DNA of 64,000 nt from Hymenobacter swuensis DY53. Lineage in GTDB: Bacteria; Bacteroidota; Bacteroidia; Cytophagales; Hymenobacteraceae. Below, one piece after another: positions 25,701 through 32,323 of this stretch (positions are counted from its first letter, which is position 1; every line of letters starts with the position of its first letter). A model generated the notes under the pieces. The model did no database searches, was not told where the DNA came from, and saw nothing but the letters and a program-made list of their open reading frames with translations. The DNA lies in assembly GCF_000576555.1 (NCBI RefSeq), contig NZ_CP007145.1:4300501-4364500 (forward strand), written 5' to 3'. The position numbers were made by a program, and so were the translations under genes.

Positions 25701-25791
25701 GGCGGTGGGCCGCTTCGGCTACGCGCTGGCCCTCGCCGTCGTGTTGGCCGGGCTTAAGCAGCAGCTGTATGGTTCTTTGGGGAGATTCCAA
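22765..25791 (-). CDS. purL: Phosphoribosylformylglycinamidine synthase, PurS-PurL fusion
   Basis: 1008 residues. It converts FGAR to FGAM with ATP and ammonia from PurQ. The N-terminal part (residues 1 to about 170) looks like the PurS-related domain of large PurL, and DCELEIIAQTWSEHCKHKEFSALI opens the synthase core. ATP-binding and catalytic segments include KVETHNSPSAIDPYGGAITG and, in the second half, the duplicated motif LTSGKDSMKNDF and IQSCHDLSDGGLAVALAEA. It lacks the C-terminal glutaminase domain of the E. coli enzyme, which is encoded by the next gene. The only start is a TTG at 25791; no ATG or GTG lies nearby in the conserved N-terminus. It probably opens the purine part of the cluster. 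Confidence 0.93.
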   Translation of the reverse strand: MESPQRTIQLLLKPGQHDGEGQRVAEAAHRHLGLHTGRVQSTALYTVRYPLTDQQLRDFATHCLQDPVLHEVALDEFRHGAHYQSYILVAKLPGVTDDEGISAQNALGDFLNEPLDTHTQHIFSKRLYFLEEALPESSLRQLAQELLGNKLINRFEVGPIAQIRDYTPRPGGGAESVTETVGLVGLSDEELLKLSKDNLYALNLEEMRAVRDHYTSIREERQAAGLPQDPTDCELEIIAQTWSEHCKHKEFSALIKYRDADTGEEFEVDSLFKTYIKDATAEVDRQLRANGNDWLIKVFSDNAGAVRINPESLFVWKVETHNSPSAIDPYGGAITGILGNNRDPLATGIGGARLLFNTNVLCFGNPEFSGTLLSNQLHPRRIFEGVRKGIEDGGNKSGVPTVNGSIVFDDRYAGKPLVYCGTGAVMPMQLAGLDSWEKNIDPQDRIIMAGGRVGKDGIHGATFSSIELDETSPATAVQIGSPITQKLAMDFLLLATRRGLIKCSTDNGAGGLSSSIGELATISGGAVVDLERVPLKYPGLRPWEIFVSESQERFSLAVEPAKLDELLALGREMEVELTDIGYFTADGYLDVRFAGEPVAHLDMHFLHDGVPRKVLEAEWSKPMAQEPALAPATDYTDVLTRLLGSLNICSRESVIRQYDHEVKGRTIIKPLMGATGQAPQDAAVVRFNFESWEGVAVSNGILPRFGDLDAYHMSAGAFDEAVRQIVAVGGKLPNLRYGDGNFWSVNDNFCVPDSVYDAVGNPDGKQKLAKLVRMCQALRDATAAYCIPLTSGKDSMKNDFKADGVKISVPPTVLYSMTAKLEDVRRTITSDFKQADDVVYLLGETYDELGGSEFYQLFGELGANVPQVRFEQAKALYVLVGEANDQNLIQSCHDLSDGGLAVALAEATFGYGFGAEVELPEELPVHVQLFSESHSRFVVTVAPEDVVAFEQHFGARATRLGRVTQDGQLTMRYGGQPVISASTAALRHEWTNGPVNRIIGFGHPETAH

Positions 25792-25917
25792 AAGAGGGAG
25801 GTTTGTCTATTTTTCGGGTTTCCCACGCCTGGCGAAATTGCCATCGTGAGGAAGCATACCCGCCCGGGGTACGCCGAAAATGCCTTGCCGCGGGGCCGGT
25901 TGCCGCCGTCGGTAGGT

Positions 25918-26568
25918 TTAAGAAAACGCTTTATCGGGCCGACTGCCCGGTTTCACCACCGGAATGTTTGCCCGGCACAGCGGGCACTCATCGGGTGCGT
26001 AGGTAGCCGCCGTGACCGGCAGCAGGGCAAAGTTCGGAAAAGAAAGGTCAGCTTTCCCACTGGTGCGGTCAATTAAACTGGCCACAGCCAAAACTTTTGC
26101 CCCCAGGCTCGTCAGTACCCGCGCTACCTCGTTGGTGCTCTTGCCGGTAGTCACCACATCCTCGGCAATGATAATTTTCTGGCCGGGCTCGATGGTAAAG
26201 CCGCGCCGCAGCGTCATCTGGCCCGCATCGTCGCGCTCCGTGAAAATGCCGGGTACGCCCAGCTGCCGGGCCAGCTCGTAACCAATCACCACGCCGCCCA
26301 TGGCCGGGCCTACCACCACATCGGGCTGCAAGCCGGCCTCCTGAATCCGGCGGGCCAACTCGGCCGCGGCCGGGGCGGCCAAATCGGGGCGGCGCAGGAA
26401 CCGGGCGCACTGCACGTAAGTATCAGAGTGCAGGCCCGACGACAGCCGGAAGTGCCCGCGCAGCAGCGCATCTTCCTGCAACAGCTGCTGCTCCAGGGTT
26501 TCGGGGGTGAAGGTAATTTGGGGGGAAGTCAAGGGAGGCACTCTATTGTGATATGGAGAAAAGGACAA
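25918..26568 (-). CDS. pyrE: Orotate phosphoribosyltransferase
   Basis: 216 codons as drawn. It attaches orotate to PRPP in pyrimidine synthesis. Seen: LLRGHFRLSSGLHSDTYVQCARFL (substrate side), VVVGPAMGGVVIGYELARQLG and the PRPP loop KIIIAEDVVTTGKSTNEVARVL. The C-terminus carries CPLCRAN, a pair of cysteines in an otherwise normal tail. The first codon of the frame is TTG; alternative starts are GTG at 26541 and TTG at 26532, both before the conserved QITFTPETLEQQLLQEDALL. No ATG is available. It sits between pyrF, from which a large palindrome separates it, and purL, 126 bp downstream. Confidence 0.93.
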   Translation of the reverse strand: MSFSPYHNRVPPLTSPQITFTPETLEQQLLQEDALLRGHFRLSSGLHSDTYVQCARFLRRPDLAAPAAAELARRIQEAGLQPDVVVGPAMGGVVIGYELARQLGVPGIFTERDDAGQMTLRRGFTIEPGQKIIIAEDVVTTGKSTNEVARVLTSLGAKVLAVASLIDRTSGKADLSFPNFALLPVTAATYAPDECPLCRANIPVVKPGSRPDKAFS

Positions 26569-26576
26569 TCTAGAAC

Positions 26577-26667
26577 GTCATGCTGAGCTTGCCGAAGCAT
26601 CTCTACCGCTTCGTTGCAATGCCAGCCAAACGAAGCGGTAGAGATGCTTCGGCAAGCTCAGCATGAC
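26577..26667. repeat. Long perfect palindrome, repeat family B
   Basis: Arms of 39 bp (26577-26615 and 26629-26667) are perfectly complementary around a 13-base loop. The outer part gtcatgctgagcttgccgaag is related to the palindrome at 9659-9703. It lies between pyrF and pyrE, both transcribed leftward. A further fragment, gattcctcgcaagctcggaa, just beyond (about 26695-26720) looks like a remnant of a similar element. Confidence 0.92.
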
Positions 26668-26726
26668 AATTACTGTGGCAACGTCAGCACGCGAGATTCC
26701 TCGCAAGCTCGGAATGACGTTCAGGG

Positions 26727-27488
26727 TTACACCGTCATCGGCCGCAGCTGATTCATTTGCTCCACCAGTTCCCGGGCGGCAGCGGCGGCGTTTTCGGCCT
26801 GCCAGAGGGCGCGGGAGGTGTTGATGAGCAGGCCGGTGCCATCGGGGCGCAGGCCGGCGCGTAGCGTGGCGGCCAGGTCGCCGCCCTGGGCACCTACGCC
26901 GGGCACCAGGAACCACTGGTCGGGGCAGAGGGCGCGCAGGCGGGCCACGGCTTCGGGGTTGGTAGCGCCTACCACCAGCCCAATGCCGCCGTGCTGCTCA
27001 TCGAGCTGCCGGGCCACGCGGGCGGCGCAGTCGGCCAGGGAGCCGCCGCGGGTGAGGGCCACATCCTGCAGGGAGTGAGTGGGCTTGTTGGAGGTTTTGG
27101 CCAGCGCAAACACCAGCTTGCCGGGCCGAGCGAAGGGCACAATGGCGTCGTCGCCCATGTAGGGGTTCACCGTCACGCCGTCGGCCCCAATCACGTCGTA
27201 GGCGAAACGGGCATAGTGGTCGGCGGTGTTGGCAATGTCGCCGAACTTCCCATCCAGAATCACCGGAATACCCTCCGGTACGCGCTGCACGGTTTCGCGC
27301 AGCAGCTGCACCCCGTTTTCGCGGCTCAGGAAGAAGGCCAGGTTGGGTTTGAAGGCGGCGGCGTACTCGCTGGCCTGGTCAATCACCTCGGCCAGGCGGC
27401 GGGCTACCTGGGCATCGTCGCCCACGGGGTCGAGCCCCACGCAGAGCAGCGTGTGGGCGGCTTGTACTCGGTTCAGGAGGGTTTGCAT
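26727..27488 (-). CDS. pyrF: Orotidine 5'-phosphate decarboxylase (type 2)
   Basis: 253 residues from the ATG at 27488. It decarboxylates OMP to UMP. The barrel opens with LLCVGLDPVGDD; the catalytic Lys-Asp array is in VILDGKFGDIANTADHYARFAYDVIGADGVTVNPYMGDDAI; the phosphate-binding end is FLVPGVGAQGGDLAATLRAGL. This pattern is the longer type 2 family common in Bacteroidota and actinobacteria. The frame stays open to 27548, but that extension is encoded by the flanking repeat. Neighbours pyrD (upstream) and pyrE (downstream) run in the same direction, each separated by a palindromic element. Confidence 0.94.
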   Translation of the reverse strand: MQTLLNRVQAAHTLLCVGLDPVGDDAQVARRLAEVIDQASEYAAAFKPNLAFFLSRENGVQLLRETVQRVPEGIPVILDGKFGDIANTADHYARFAYDVIGADGVTVNPYMGDDAIVPFARPGKLVFALAKTSNKPTHSLQDVALTRGGSLADCAARVARQLDEQHGGIGLVVGATNPEAVARLRALCPDQWFLVPGVGAQGGDLAATLRAGLRPDGTGLLINTSRALWQAENAAAAARELVEQMNQLRPMTV

Positions 27489-27502
27489 GGGGTGGGTGGG
27501 AT

Positions 27503-27611
27503 GTAGCGCGAAGCCTTTGCTTCGCGTAAGGTGGCTGATGCTGAACAATTACTGCCAAACAGCTCCATCTATTGCTGTTCAACTACAAGCGAAGCAAAGG
27601 CTTCGCGCTAC
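27503..27611. repeat. Inverted repeat with 23-bp perfect arms, family C
   Basis: gtagcgcgaagcctttgc and flank (27503-27525) is complementary to 27589-27611 without mismatch. An inner pair, tgaaca and tgttca, continues the symmetry. It lies between pyrD and pyrF. Border bases (gatgtagcg) resemble those of the element at 3704-3818. Confidence 0.85.
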
Positions 27612-27615
27612 TGCG

Positions 27616-28461
27616 CTACAGGCTGGCCGGAACCAAATGGCCGCACTCGGTAGCTAGGCGGGCCGTGAGGCCGGGTTCCAGCCACTCCCCACTTGCAATC
27701 TGCACGGCAGACGCGCCGCAGCGCAGGTAATCCGTCACGTGGCTGGCCGTGAATACTCCGCCCGTCCCGAAGATAGGCAGGGTAATCCGCTCATCGTGGG
27801 CCAGTTCCCAGACGCAGCGCAGGGCCACCGGCCGCAGTGCTTCGCCGGAAAGGCCACCGGCCAACGGAGCAGCTGTAGCATCGTCGGGCAGGTGGAGGGC
27901 TTTAAGCAGGTTGGTAGCGGCTAGGGCGGTGGCTCCGCCTTCCTGTGCCCCCAGCGCCAAGCCCCGGATATGTTCGGGCCACGGCGGCAGCTTCACAATG
28001 ACGGCGGCCTCGGGGCTCAGCTCATTGCGCACGGCCTGGGTGGCTTCGCGGACAAATCGGGCGCTGAGTTCTTCCCCCTTTCCGGTATCAGGCTGGGCAA
28101 TGTAGACTTCTACGCCGGCAATCAGGCTGCCAGCTTCGCGGGCCAGGAAGCGCGCAATCTTGCGGAAGCCGGGAATACCAGGGGCCGTGATGCTCACGAA
28201 TACCGGCACGCCGTAGCGCCGCAGATTGGGCAAGTGCTCCTGCACCAGAATTTCGGCGCTTTCGGTGCGCATGTTGGTGGCATTGAGCAGGGTTTGCTCG
28301 TTCACCTGCCAGATGCCTTCTTCGTAGAGTCCGGGCTTGGGCTCCATCGTGACGGTGCGGGTGAAAATAGCCCCCAGACGCTCGTAGCCCGTTCCATCCA
28401 GCTGCCATGAGGCCGCCGCGAGGCACACCGGATTCTGTAGCGTGAGTTTGCCGAGTTGCAT
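27616..28461 (-). CDS. pyrD: Dihydroorotate dehydrogenase-like flavoprotein
   Basis: 281 residues from the ATG at 28461. The FMN barrel oxidises dihydroorotate to orotate. MQLGKLTLQNPVCLAAASWQLDGTGYERLGAIFTRTVTMEPKPG is the cytosolic class 1 opening. NATNMRTESAEIL, the beta-strand VPVFVSITAPG, AVIVKLPPWPEHI, and the FMN-phosphate loop LPIFGTGGVFTASHVTDYLRCGASAVQIASG follow in the expected order. No pyrK-like electron transfer gene is adjacent, so the acceptor is unclear. A stem-loop (28478-28529) lies just ahead of the start codon. The residue replacing the class 1B active-site Cys cannot be assigned with confidence by eye. Confidence 0.85.
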   Translation of the reverse strand: MQLGKLTLQNPVCLAAASWQLDGTGYERLGAIFTRTVTMEPKPGLYEEGIWQVNEQTLLNATNMRTESAEILVQEHLPNLRRYGVPVFVSITAPGIPGFRKIARFLAREAGSLIAGVEVYIAQPDTGKGEELSARFVREATQAVRNELSPEAAVIVKLPPWPEHIRGLALGAQEGGATALAATNLLKALHLPDDATAAPLAGGLSGEALRPVALRCVWELAHDERITLPIFGTGGVFTASHVTDYLRCGASAVQIASGEWLEPGLTARLATECGHLVPASL

Positions 28462-28477
28462 AGGTCTTAAAAGGCTG

Positions 28478-28529
28478 TGATTTTGCCGGCAGCCAGCCCT
28501 TTTACCGAAGCTGACTGCCAACAAAATCA
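28478..28529 (-). promoter_or_regulatory. Imperfect hairpin just upstream of pyrD
   Basis: Arms tgattttg, ggcag, cag and ctg, ctgcc, caaaatca pair with small internal loops across 52 bp, ending 16 bp before the pyrD ATG. It may be an operator or a leader structure of the nucleotide gene cluster. No known riboswitch fold was recognised. Confidence 0.3.
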
Positions 28530-28739
28530 GATGAGTACGCTACCAGCGGCTAAAGCCGGGGCAACTAATTACTAGTTATCAAAACACCCGAAACGCGGGG
28601 TGGCCAATTTGCGGACCGACATATATGTCAGAATCCCCCCTGATTTCTATCACCCCGCTCTTTGTACCACCCCGCCCCGTTTCCGCCGTTGGGTGGAAAA
28701 CGGGTTTTCGGAATTTTGTTTCTCGTTGTCAGCTTTTCG

Positions 28740-28826
28740 TTAGAAACCTTCCGACTCCACGTACTTGCGGGTGGCGGCCGAAGCGGCGGCTACCATCTGA
28801 TGGGACAGGATGGTGTTGTCGTTCAT
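28740..28826 (-). CDS. Putative 28-residue peptide
   Basis: An ATG at 28826 opens MNDNTILSHQMVAAASAATR and continues to a TAA at 28740. Third codon positions are mostly G or C, as in local genes, although the surroundings are AT-rich. It follows a minus-strand terminator-like hairpin at 28912-28946, so transcription may arrive by read-through from an upstream leader. No family is recognised and no neighbour in the same direction is close. It might be a small protein, a leader peptide, or chance. Confidence 0.3.
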   Translation of the reverse strand: MNDNTILSHQMVAAASAATRKYVESEGF

Positions 28827-28911
28827 AGTGGATACCAGTGTGGGGAAAGGATCAGAAAATGTGAAAGAGAGAGAGGCTGCTTCAACTGCACCAACCGAAA
28901 CGACTGGACAC

Positions 28912-28946
28912 AAAAAAACCGCTTCAAAAACCGAAGCGGCAAAAAG
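28912..28946 (-). terminator. Strong minus-strand terminator without an assigned gene
   Basis: Stem ccgcttc and gaagcgg with a 7-base loop; on the minus strand the stem is followed by ttttttt. It implies a transcript coming from the right (start before about 29060) that carries no recognised gene, possibly a small RNA. Confidence 0.6.
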
Positions 28947-29498
28947 GGCAAAACCAATAAAAACGAAAGAGTCAGCGGGCGAAACAACCTTCCGGTCATT
29001 TCGCAGGACGCTCTCATGGAAGGTCCCGCGCTCCATCAGCTTGTGTTGAATGAGGTGAAGCACGTCGCAAAAGTACTACTTCTATTTGCTTCACCAAGAC
29101 AATTCAACTTAATCTAATATTACTAAAATGTTACGCTACTCTATGGTACCTCTTAGAACAACCCAAAGAACCTTGCATCTATATAACTGTCTTTCAGATA
29201 TTTTCAACTCCATAATTCTATTTGGCATGTTACTGAATTGCTACCTATCTTTGCTTTTTACTCCTGTTAACTACTGGACTCAGCCACCTTACAATAGGTG
29301 ACTAGTCAGGAATAATACAATATTAAATCGCCGCGTATGCTATAGTAAGTAGAGTAGGACGGACGGAGGAGAGAAAATTCATGATTTCGCAACATAGACT
29401 ACCGCCACTCACTGCTATCCGTTGCGGATACTCTGGCTTTTACTTATCTTAACATATTCATAATACCCCCCCTTTTATCCAAGCTCATTCAAGTCGCT

Positions 29499-29506
29499 TA
29501 CTTTTG
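29499..29506 (+). promoter_or_regulatory. Bacteroidota-type -7 box TACTTTTG
   Basis: An exact TAnnTTTG match 48 bp before the ATG at 29555; a second one (TAGTTTTG, 29515-29522) follows. No clear -33 TTTG at standard spacing. Confidence 0.4.
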
Positions 29507-29554
29507 TTGTTCAATAGTTTTGCCGCTGGCTTTTCTTCTTTTTTGCATAACACC

Positions 29555-30124
29555 ATGAAAAAAGTGCTACTAGGTTTGTTGTTAGGAGGGATGCTGGCAC
29601 TTGCGCCAAATACCATGGCTCAAACGAATACGCCCGCTCCGGTAGAATACAGTGAGCGGGTGCCGGCAGAAGGCTCCGGGAAGCTGGCCCTCTACAATCG
29701 GGCACTGGACTGGGCGCAAAACAAGTTCTCTTACGCGCCCAAATCTGGTTTGAAAGCGGTAGAATCCGCCGGCTCTATCCGTATTACGGGCACCGGCACG
29801 CTGAAGCAGCTTGATGCAAAAGGCAAAGACCAGCCGGTGACCGTACGTTTTGATTTCGTGTTCCAGGCCAACGACAATGGCTACAACTACACGGTAGGCT
29901 CATTCCAAGTGGCTCCCGATCCTAAGCAACCCGACCAGTTGGTAGCTTTTGACGAGTACCGCCTGCAGCTTCAGACGGAGCGGAACAATGAAAAAACCCG
30001 TAATGACCGCCGGGTTACGGCCCAGGCCAACTCCATGGCCAGCGAGGCCGCTATGTCGTTTCGCTCTTACATGAACAGCCAGCCAGCTGAGGGCAACGTT
30101 GGTATAGCCGGCGGGGAGAACTAG
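29555..30124 (+). CDS. DUF4468-like secreted protein
   Basis: 189 residues from the ATG at 29555. Signal peptide MKKVLLGLLLGGMLALAPNTMAQ with cleavage after MAQ. The mature part shows KLALYNRALDWAQNKFSY (the helix with ra-x-W characteristic of DUF4468), SIRITGTGTLKQLD, and VRFDFVFQANDNGYNYTVGSFQV, a strand pair typical of this TBP2-like fold. Function unknown; probably periplasmic or outer-membrane associated. The upstream in-frame codons from 29504 are rejected because the signal peptide starts at MKK. A TACTTTTG promoter box and a strong terminator bracket it, so it is likely monocistronic. Codon use is less GC-rich than its neighbours. Confidence 0.65.
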   Translation: MKKVLLGLLLGGMLALAPNTMAQTNTPAPVEYSERVPAEGSGKLALYNRALDWAQNKFSYAPKSGLKAVESAGSIRITGTGTLKQLDAKGKDQPVTVRFDFVFQANDNGYNYTVGSFQVAPDPKQPDQLVAFDEYRLQLQTERNNEKTRNDRRVTAQANSMASEAAMSFRSYMNSQPAEGNVGIAGGEN

Positions 30125-30148
30125 CCTTAATCCCCTGACCCTGCTTTT

Positions 30149-30191
30149 CGTCCCGGCCGGCCACATGTGTGCGCCAGCCGGGACGTTTTTT
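30149..30191 (+). terminator. Terminator after the DUF4468-like gene
   Basis: cgtcccggccgg and ccagccgggacg pair, followed by ttttttat. It overlaps the last codon of the convergent acyltransferase gene. Confidence 0.8.
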
Positions 30192-31956
30192 ATGTCGTTG
30201 GTAGCGGTGCATCTGGGTAGCGGCTTAGCAGGTGATGCGTACGTGCCGGCAATTCGCGCGCGTCCAGTACCATAAAGCCATCGAGGCAGTTGCTGAACCG
30301 TGGGTCGAGGTTGAACCCGATAATGCGGGCATTCTGCTTCAGATACTGCCGCAGCAGCACGGGCACCCCGCTCCCACCCGGCTCCAGACCGGCAATCAGC
30401 TTTTGTAAATCCTGTAGGTCGTGGAGGCCGGCCTGGAGTACGTCGGCTTGGGCCGAATGATCAAGCGGGCGGTAGCGAAACTGCTTACGAGGACTTATCA
30501 GGGGTGCCAGCGCGGCATCGGAAAAATGAGCCTGCAGGTAGGCCACCATTACGGCTTTCGAAGCGGATGAAAACCGGTTGCTGATGCTTACCGGACCGAT
30601 GAGGTAACGGTACTCGGGGTGGCGGGCAATGTACTCAGCAATGCCCTTCCAGAGTAGGGCCAGGGGCTGCGGTTGCTTCTGGTACTCGGCCCGGATAAAG
30701 GAACGCCCCAGCTCCAGCGACTCACGCAGCAGCGGAGCCAGTTCTTTTCTGAGGCGGAATAACGAGTGCAGATAGAAGCCCCGCTTGCCGAATTCGCGCA
30801 GAATGCTGCGACCCCGCCCCACCCGGTATGCTCCCACCAGCTGCCTGGTGGCCCGATCATACAGGAACAGATGGCGGTAGTATTCATCGTACTGATCCAG
30901 GTCGGACGCCTGCCCGGTCCCTTCTCCTTCGCGCCGGAACGTGAGCTCCCGGAGCCGACCAATCTCCTGCATTACATGCGGTATTTCCGCTTTTTTCGCC
31001 ACGTACACCTCCCAGTTGCGGCACCGCAGCAGGCAGCGGCTGGGGCGTAGCGTGTTGATATCGGCTTCTAACAGTCCCGCCGATAGCGCAGGCACTACAG
31101 CGGCAGGTGGCAAGGCAGGGAACAGCGTACTGGCCGCCACTTCCCACGGAGAGCCCAGCGCGTATACCCGAGCCCGCAGATAAGCCAAACGGTCAGGAGC
31201 CGGCAGGCGGCCCAGCTCGGCAGCAGCCACAGGCTTCCCAATCCGGACGCGCACCGTGTGGCCGCGCTTGTTAAGGAGTTCGGCCGGCAGGCGTGCCGTT
31301 CGCAACAGCGGGTGAACCAGCCCCAGCAGGTTAAATGAAGTGCTATTCTGCCCACTCAACCAGACCGGTAGAGCCGGTACCCGGGCCACTTCCAGCAGGC
31401 GACCAGCCGTAGGATTCCAGTGAGGATCCAGCGCGGGCCGGAAAGGAGCCGACCGGTGCGCTACTTCTCCCGCCGGAAACAGGCCCAGCGGCACGTCGTT
31501 GTGCAGGTAGCGCAGCAACCGGCGCACTCTAGGCACGTTCCGACGGGCCTGATTTTTTTCGGGGCTAACGAGGGTCAACTGGTTGGGTAGGTTAGCCAGC
31601 AGCGGGGCCAGTACGTCGTTGGCTACCGCCACAAAATCGGGCCGCACTCCCCCCAGCACGTACAGTAGCACAAGGCCATCCAGCATGCCACAGGGGTGGT
31701 TAGCTAGGGCCACGAAGGCTCCCTGAACCGGAACCCGACGCAGTTCAGCGGGGTCGTATTCTATCGTAATGTTCAGGTCGTGCAGCAACTGCCCGATAAA
31801 CTCGCGGCCCGTGAGGTGCCGGCTTCGCTCATATAGGTGCTGCAACTCCCGCAACTGGGCCAGCCGCTGCCACAACGGCCGCAGCAAATCGGCGGAACGG
31901 CGCCCGAAGTCACCAGCAAATACCGAATGTGAATCAGATAGCAAATCCATAGACAT
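30190..31956 (-). CDS. Fused acyltransferase, OlsF-like (PlsC-type plus GNAT-type)
   Basis: 588 residues from the ATG at 31956. The N-terminal half is a glycerol-phosphate-acyltransferase-like domain with H87-x5-D93 in ANHPCGMLDG and the second block LGLFPAGEVAHR. The C-terminal half (from about residue 310) is the hemolysin/OlsB-like N-acyltransferase, with FLYDRATRQLVGAYRVGRG and SRFIRAEYQ-like sequence (here GRSFIRAEYQKQP). The order matches OlsF of Serratia and Flavobacterium, a bifunctional enzyme making ornithine lipids from ornithine, 3-hydroxyacyl-ACP and acyl-ACP. Single-function or glycine-lipid synthesis cannot be excluded. The earliest start is a TTG at 31998, but ATG codons at 31956 and 31950 are preferred. 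It is a single gene between two terminators. Confidence 0.8.
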   Translation of the reverse strand: MSMDLLSDSHSVFAGDFGRRSADLLRPLWQRLAQLRELQHLYERSRHLTGREFIGQLLHDLNITIEYDPAELRRVPVQGAFVALANHPCGMLDGLVLLYVLGGVRPDFVAVANDVLAPLLANLPNQLTLVSPEKNQARRNVPRVRRLLRYLHNDVPLGLFPAGEVAHRSAPFRPALDPHWNPTAGRLLEVARVPALPVWLSGQNSTSFNLLGLVHPLLRTARLPAELLNKRGHTVRVRIGKPVAAAELGRLPAPDRLAYLRARVYALGSPWEVAASTLFPALPPAAVVPALSAGLLEADINTLRPSRCLLRCRNWEVYVAKKAEIPHVMQEIGRLRELTFRREGEGTGQASDLDQYDEYYRHLFLYDRATRQLVGAYRVGRGRSILREFGKRGFYLHSLFRLRKELAPLLRESLELGRSFIRAEYQKQPQPLALLWKGIAEYIARHPEYRYLIGPVSISNRFSSASKAVMVAYLQAHFSDAALAPLISPRKQFRYRPLDHSAQADVLQAGLHDLQDLQKLIAGLEPGGSGVPVLLRQYLKQNARIIGFNLDPRFSNCLDGFMVLDARELPARTHHLLSRYPDAPLPTT

Positions 31957-32323
31957 CAGCCACGGCTGGCCCAACAGGGGCCGCCTCTCCGATACCAAAT
32001 TCCTAAATCCAGATTAGCACCGGGTTATGGACCGATTATGAAACTATTATCAATGAGCAGTAAAGCAAGAAGCCGCGTTGCAGCGCGGCTTCTCTGGTTC
32101 CTCAGCACATAGCTTCCTTTTTCACTTCACTCACTGCAAAACTACGGGGTTTTATCGGGCAGGGCTACCGCTATTAGACTAAGTAACAGAAAAATAAAGA
32201 TGAGTGATGCATTTATATCGGCGAAAGGAAATATCAGCCCTGCGGAGAGAAGTATCACTCCGCAGTAACGTAACGAGCCCGGCCGTATACGGCCGGGCTC
32301 GTTGAGAACAAAAGCAGGACAAC
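31957..32323. other. Intergenic region with three hairpins
   Basis: About 370 bp without a gene. It holds the hairpins at 32069-32092 (gaagccgcg/cgcggcttc), 32240-32266 (ctgcggag/ctccgcag) and 32272-32303. The AT-rich part 32100-32240 probably contains the promoter for the leftward acyltransferase gene. Confidence 0.5.
32272..32303 (-). terminator. Perfect palindrome after the nuclease gene
   Basis: aacgagcccggccgta and its exact complement abut each other over 32 bp, 20 bp downstream of the nuclease stop. A T-run is weak, but the position suggests termination. Confidence 0.6.

Larger units (their letters stand above)
28827..29554. other. AT-rich intergenic region of about 730 bp
   Basis: Contains the minus-strand terminator-like hairpin at 28912-28946 and, on the right, the promoter-like TACTTTTG at 29499-29506 for the secreted protein gene. 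29060-29480 is distinctly AT-rich and without a convincing frame. The minus strand from about 29063 towards the hairpin is open, but its translation (hydrophobic, Phe/Val/Ala-rich) looks non-coding. Confidence 0.5.

Noticed and set aside
25792..25917. Riboswitch before purL
   Set aside because: No purine-riboswitch-like three-way junction or conserved core could be traced in the 126 bp.
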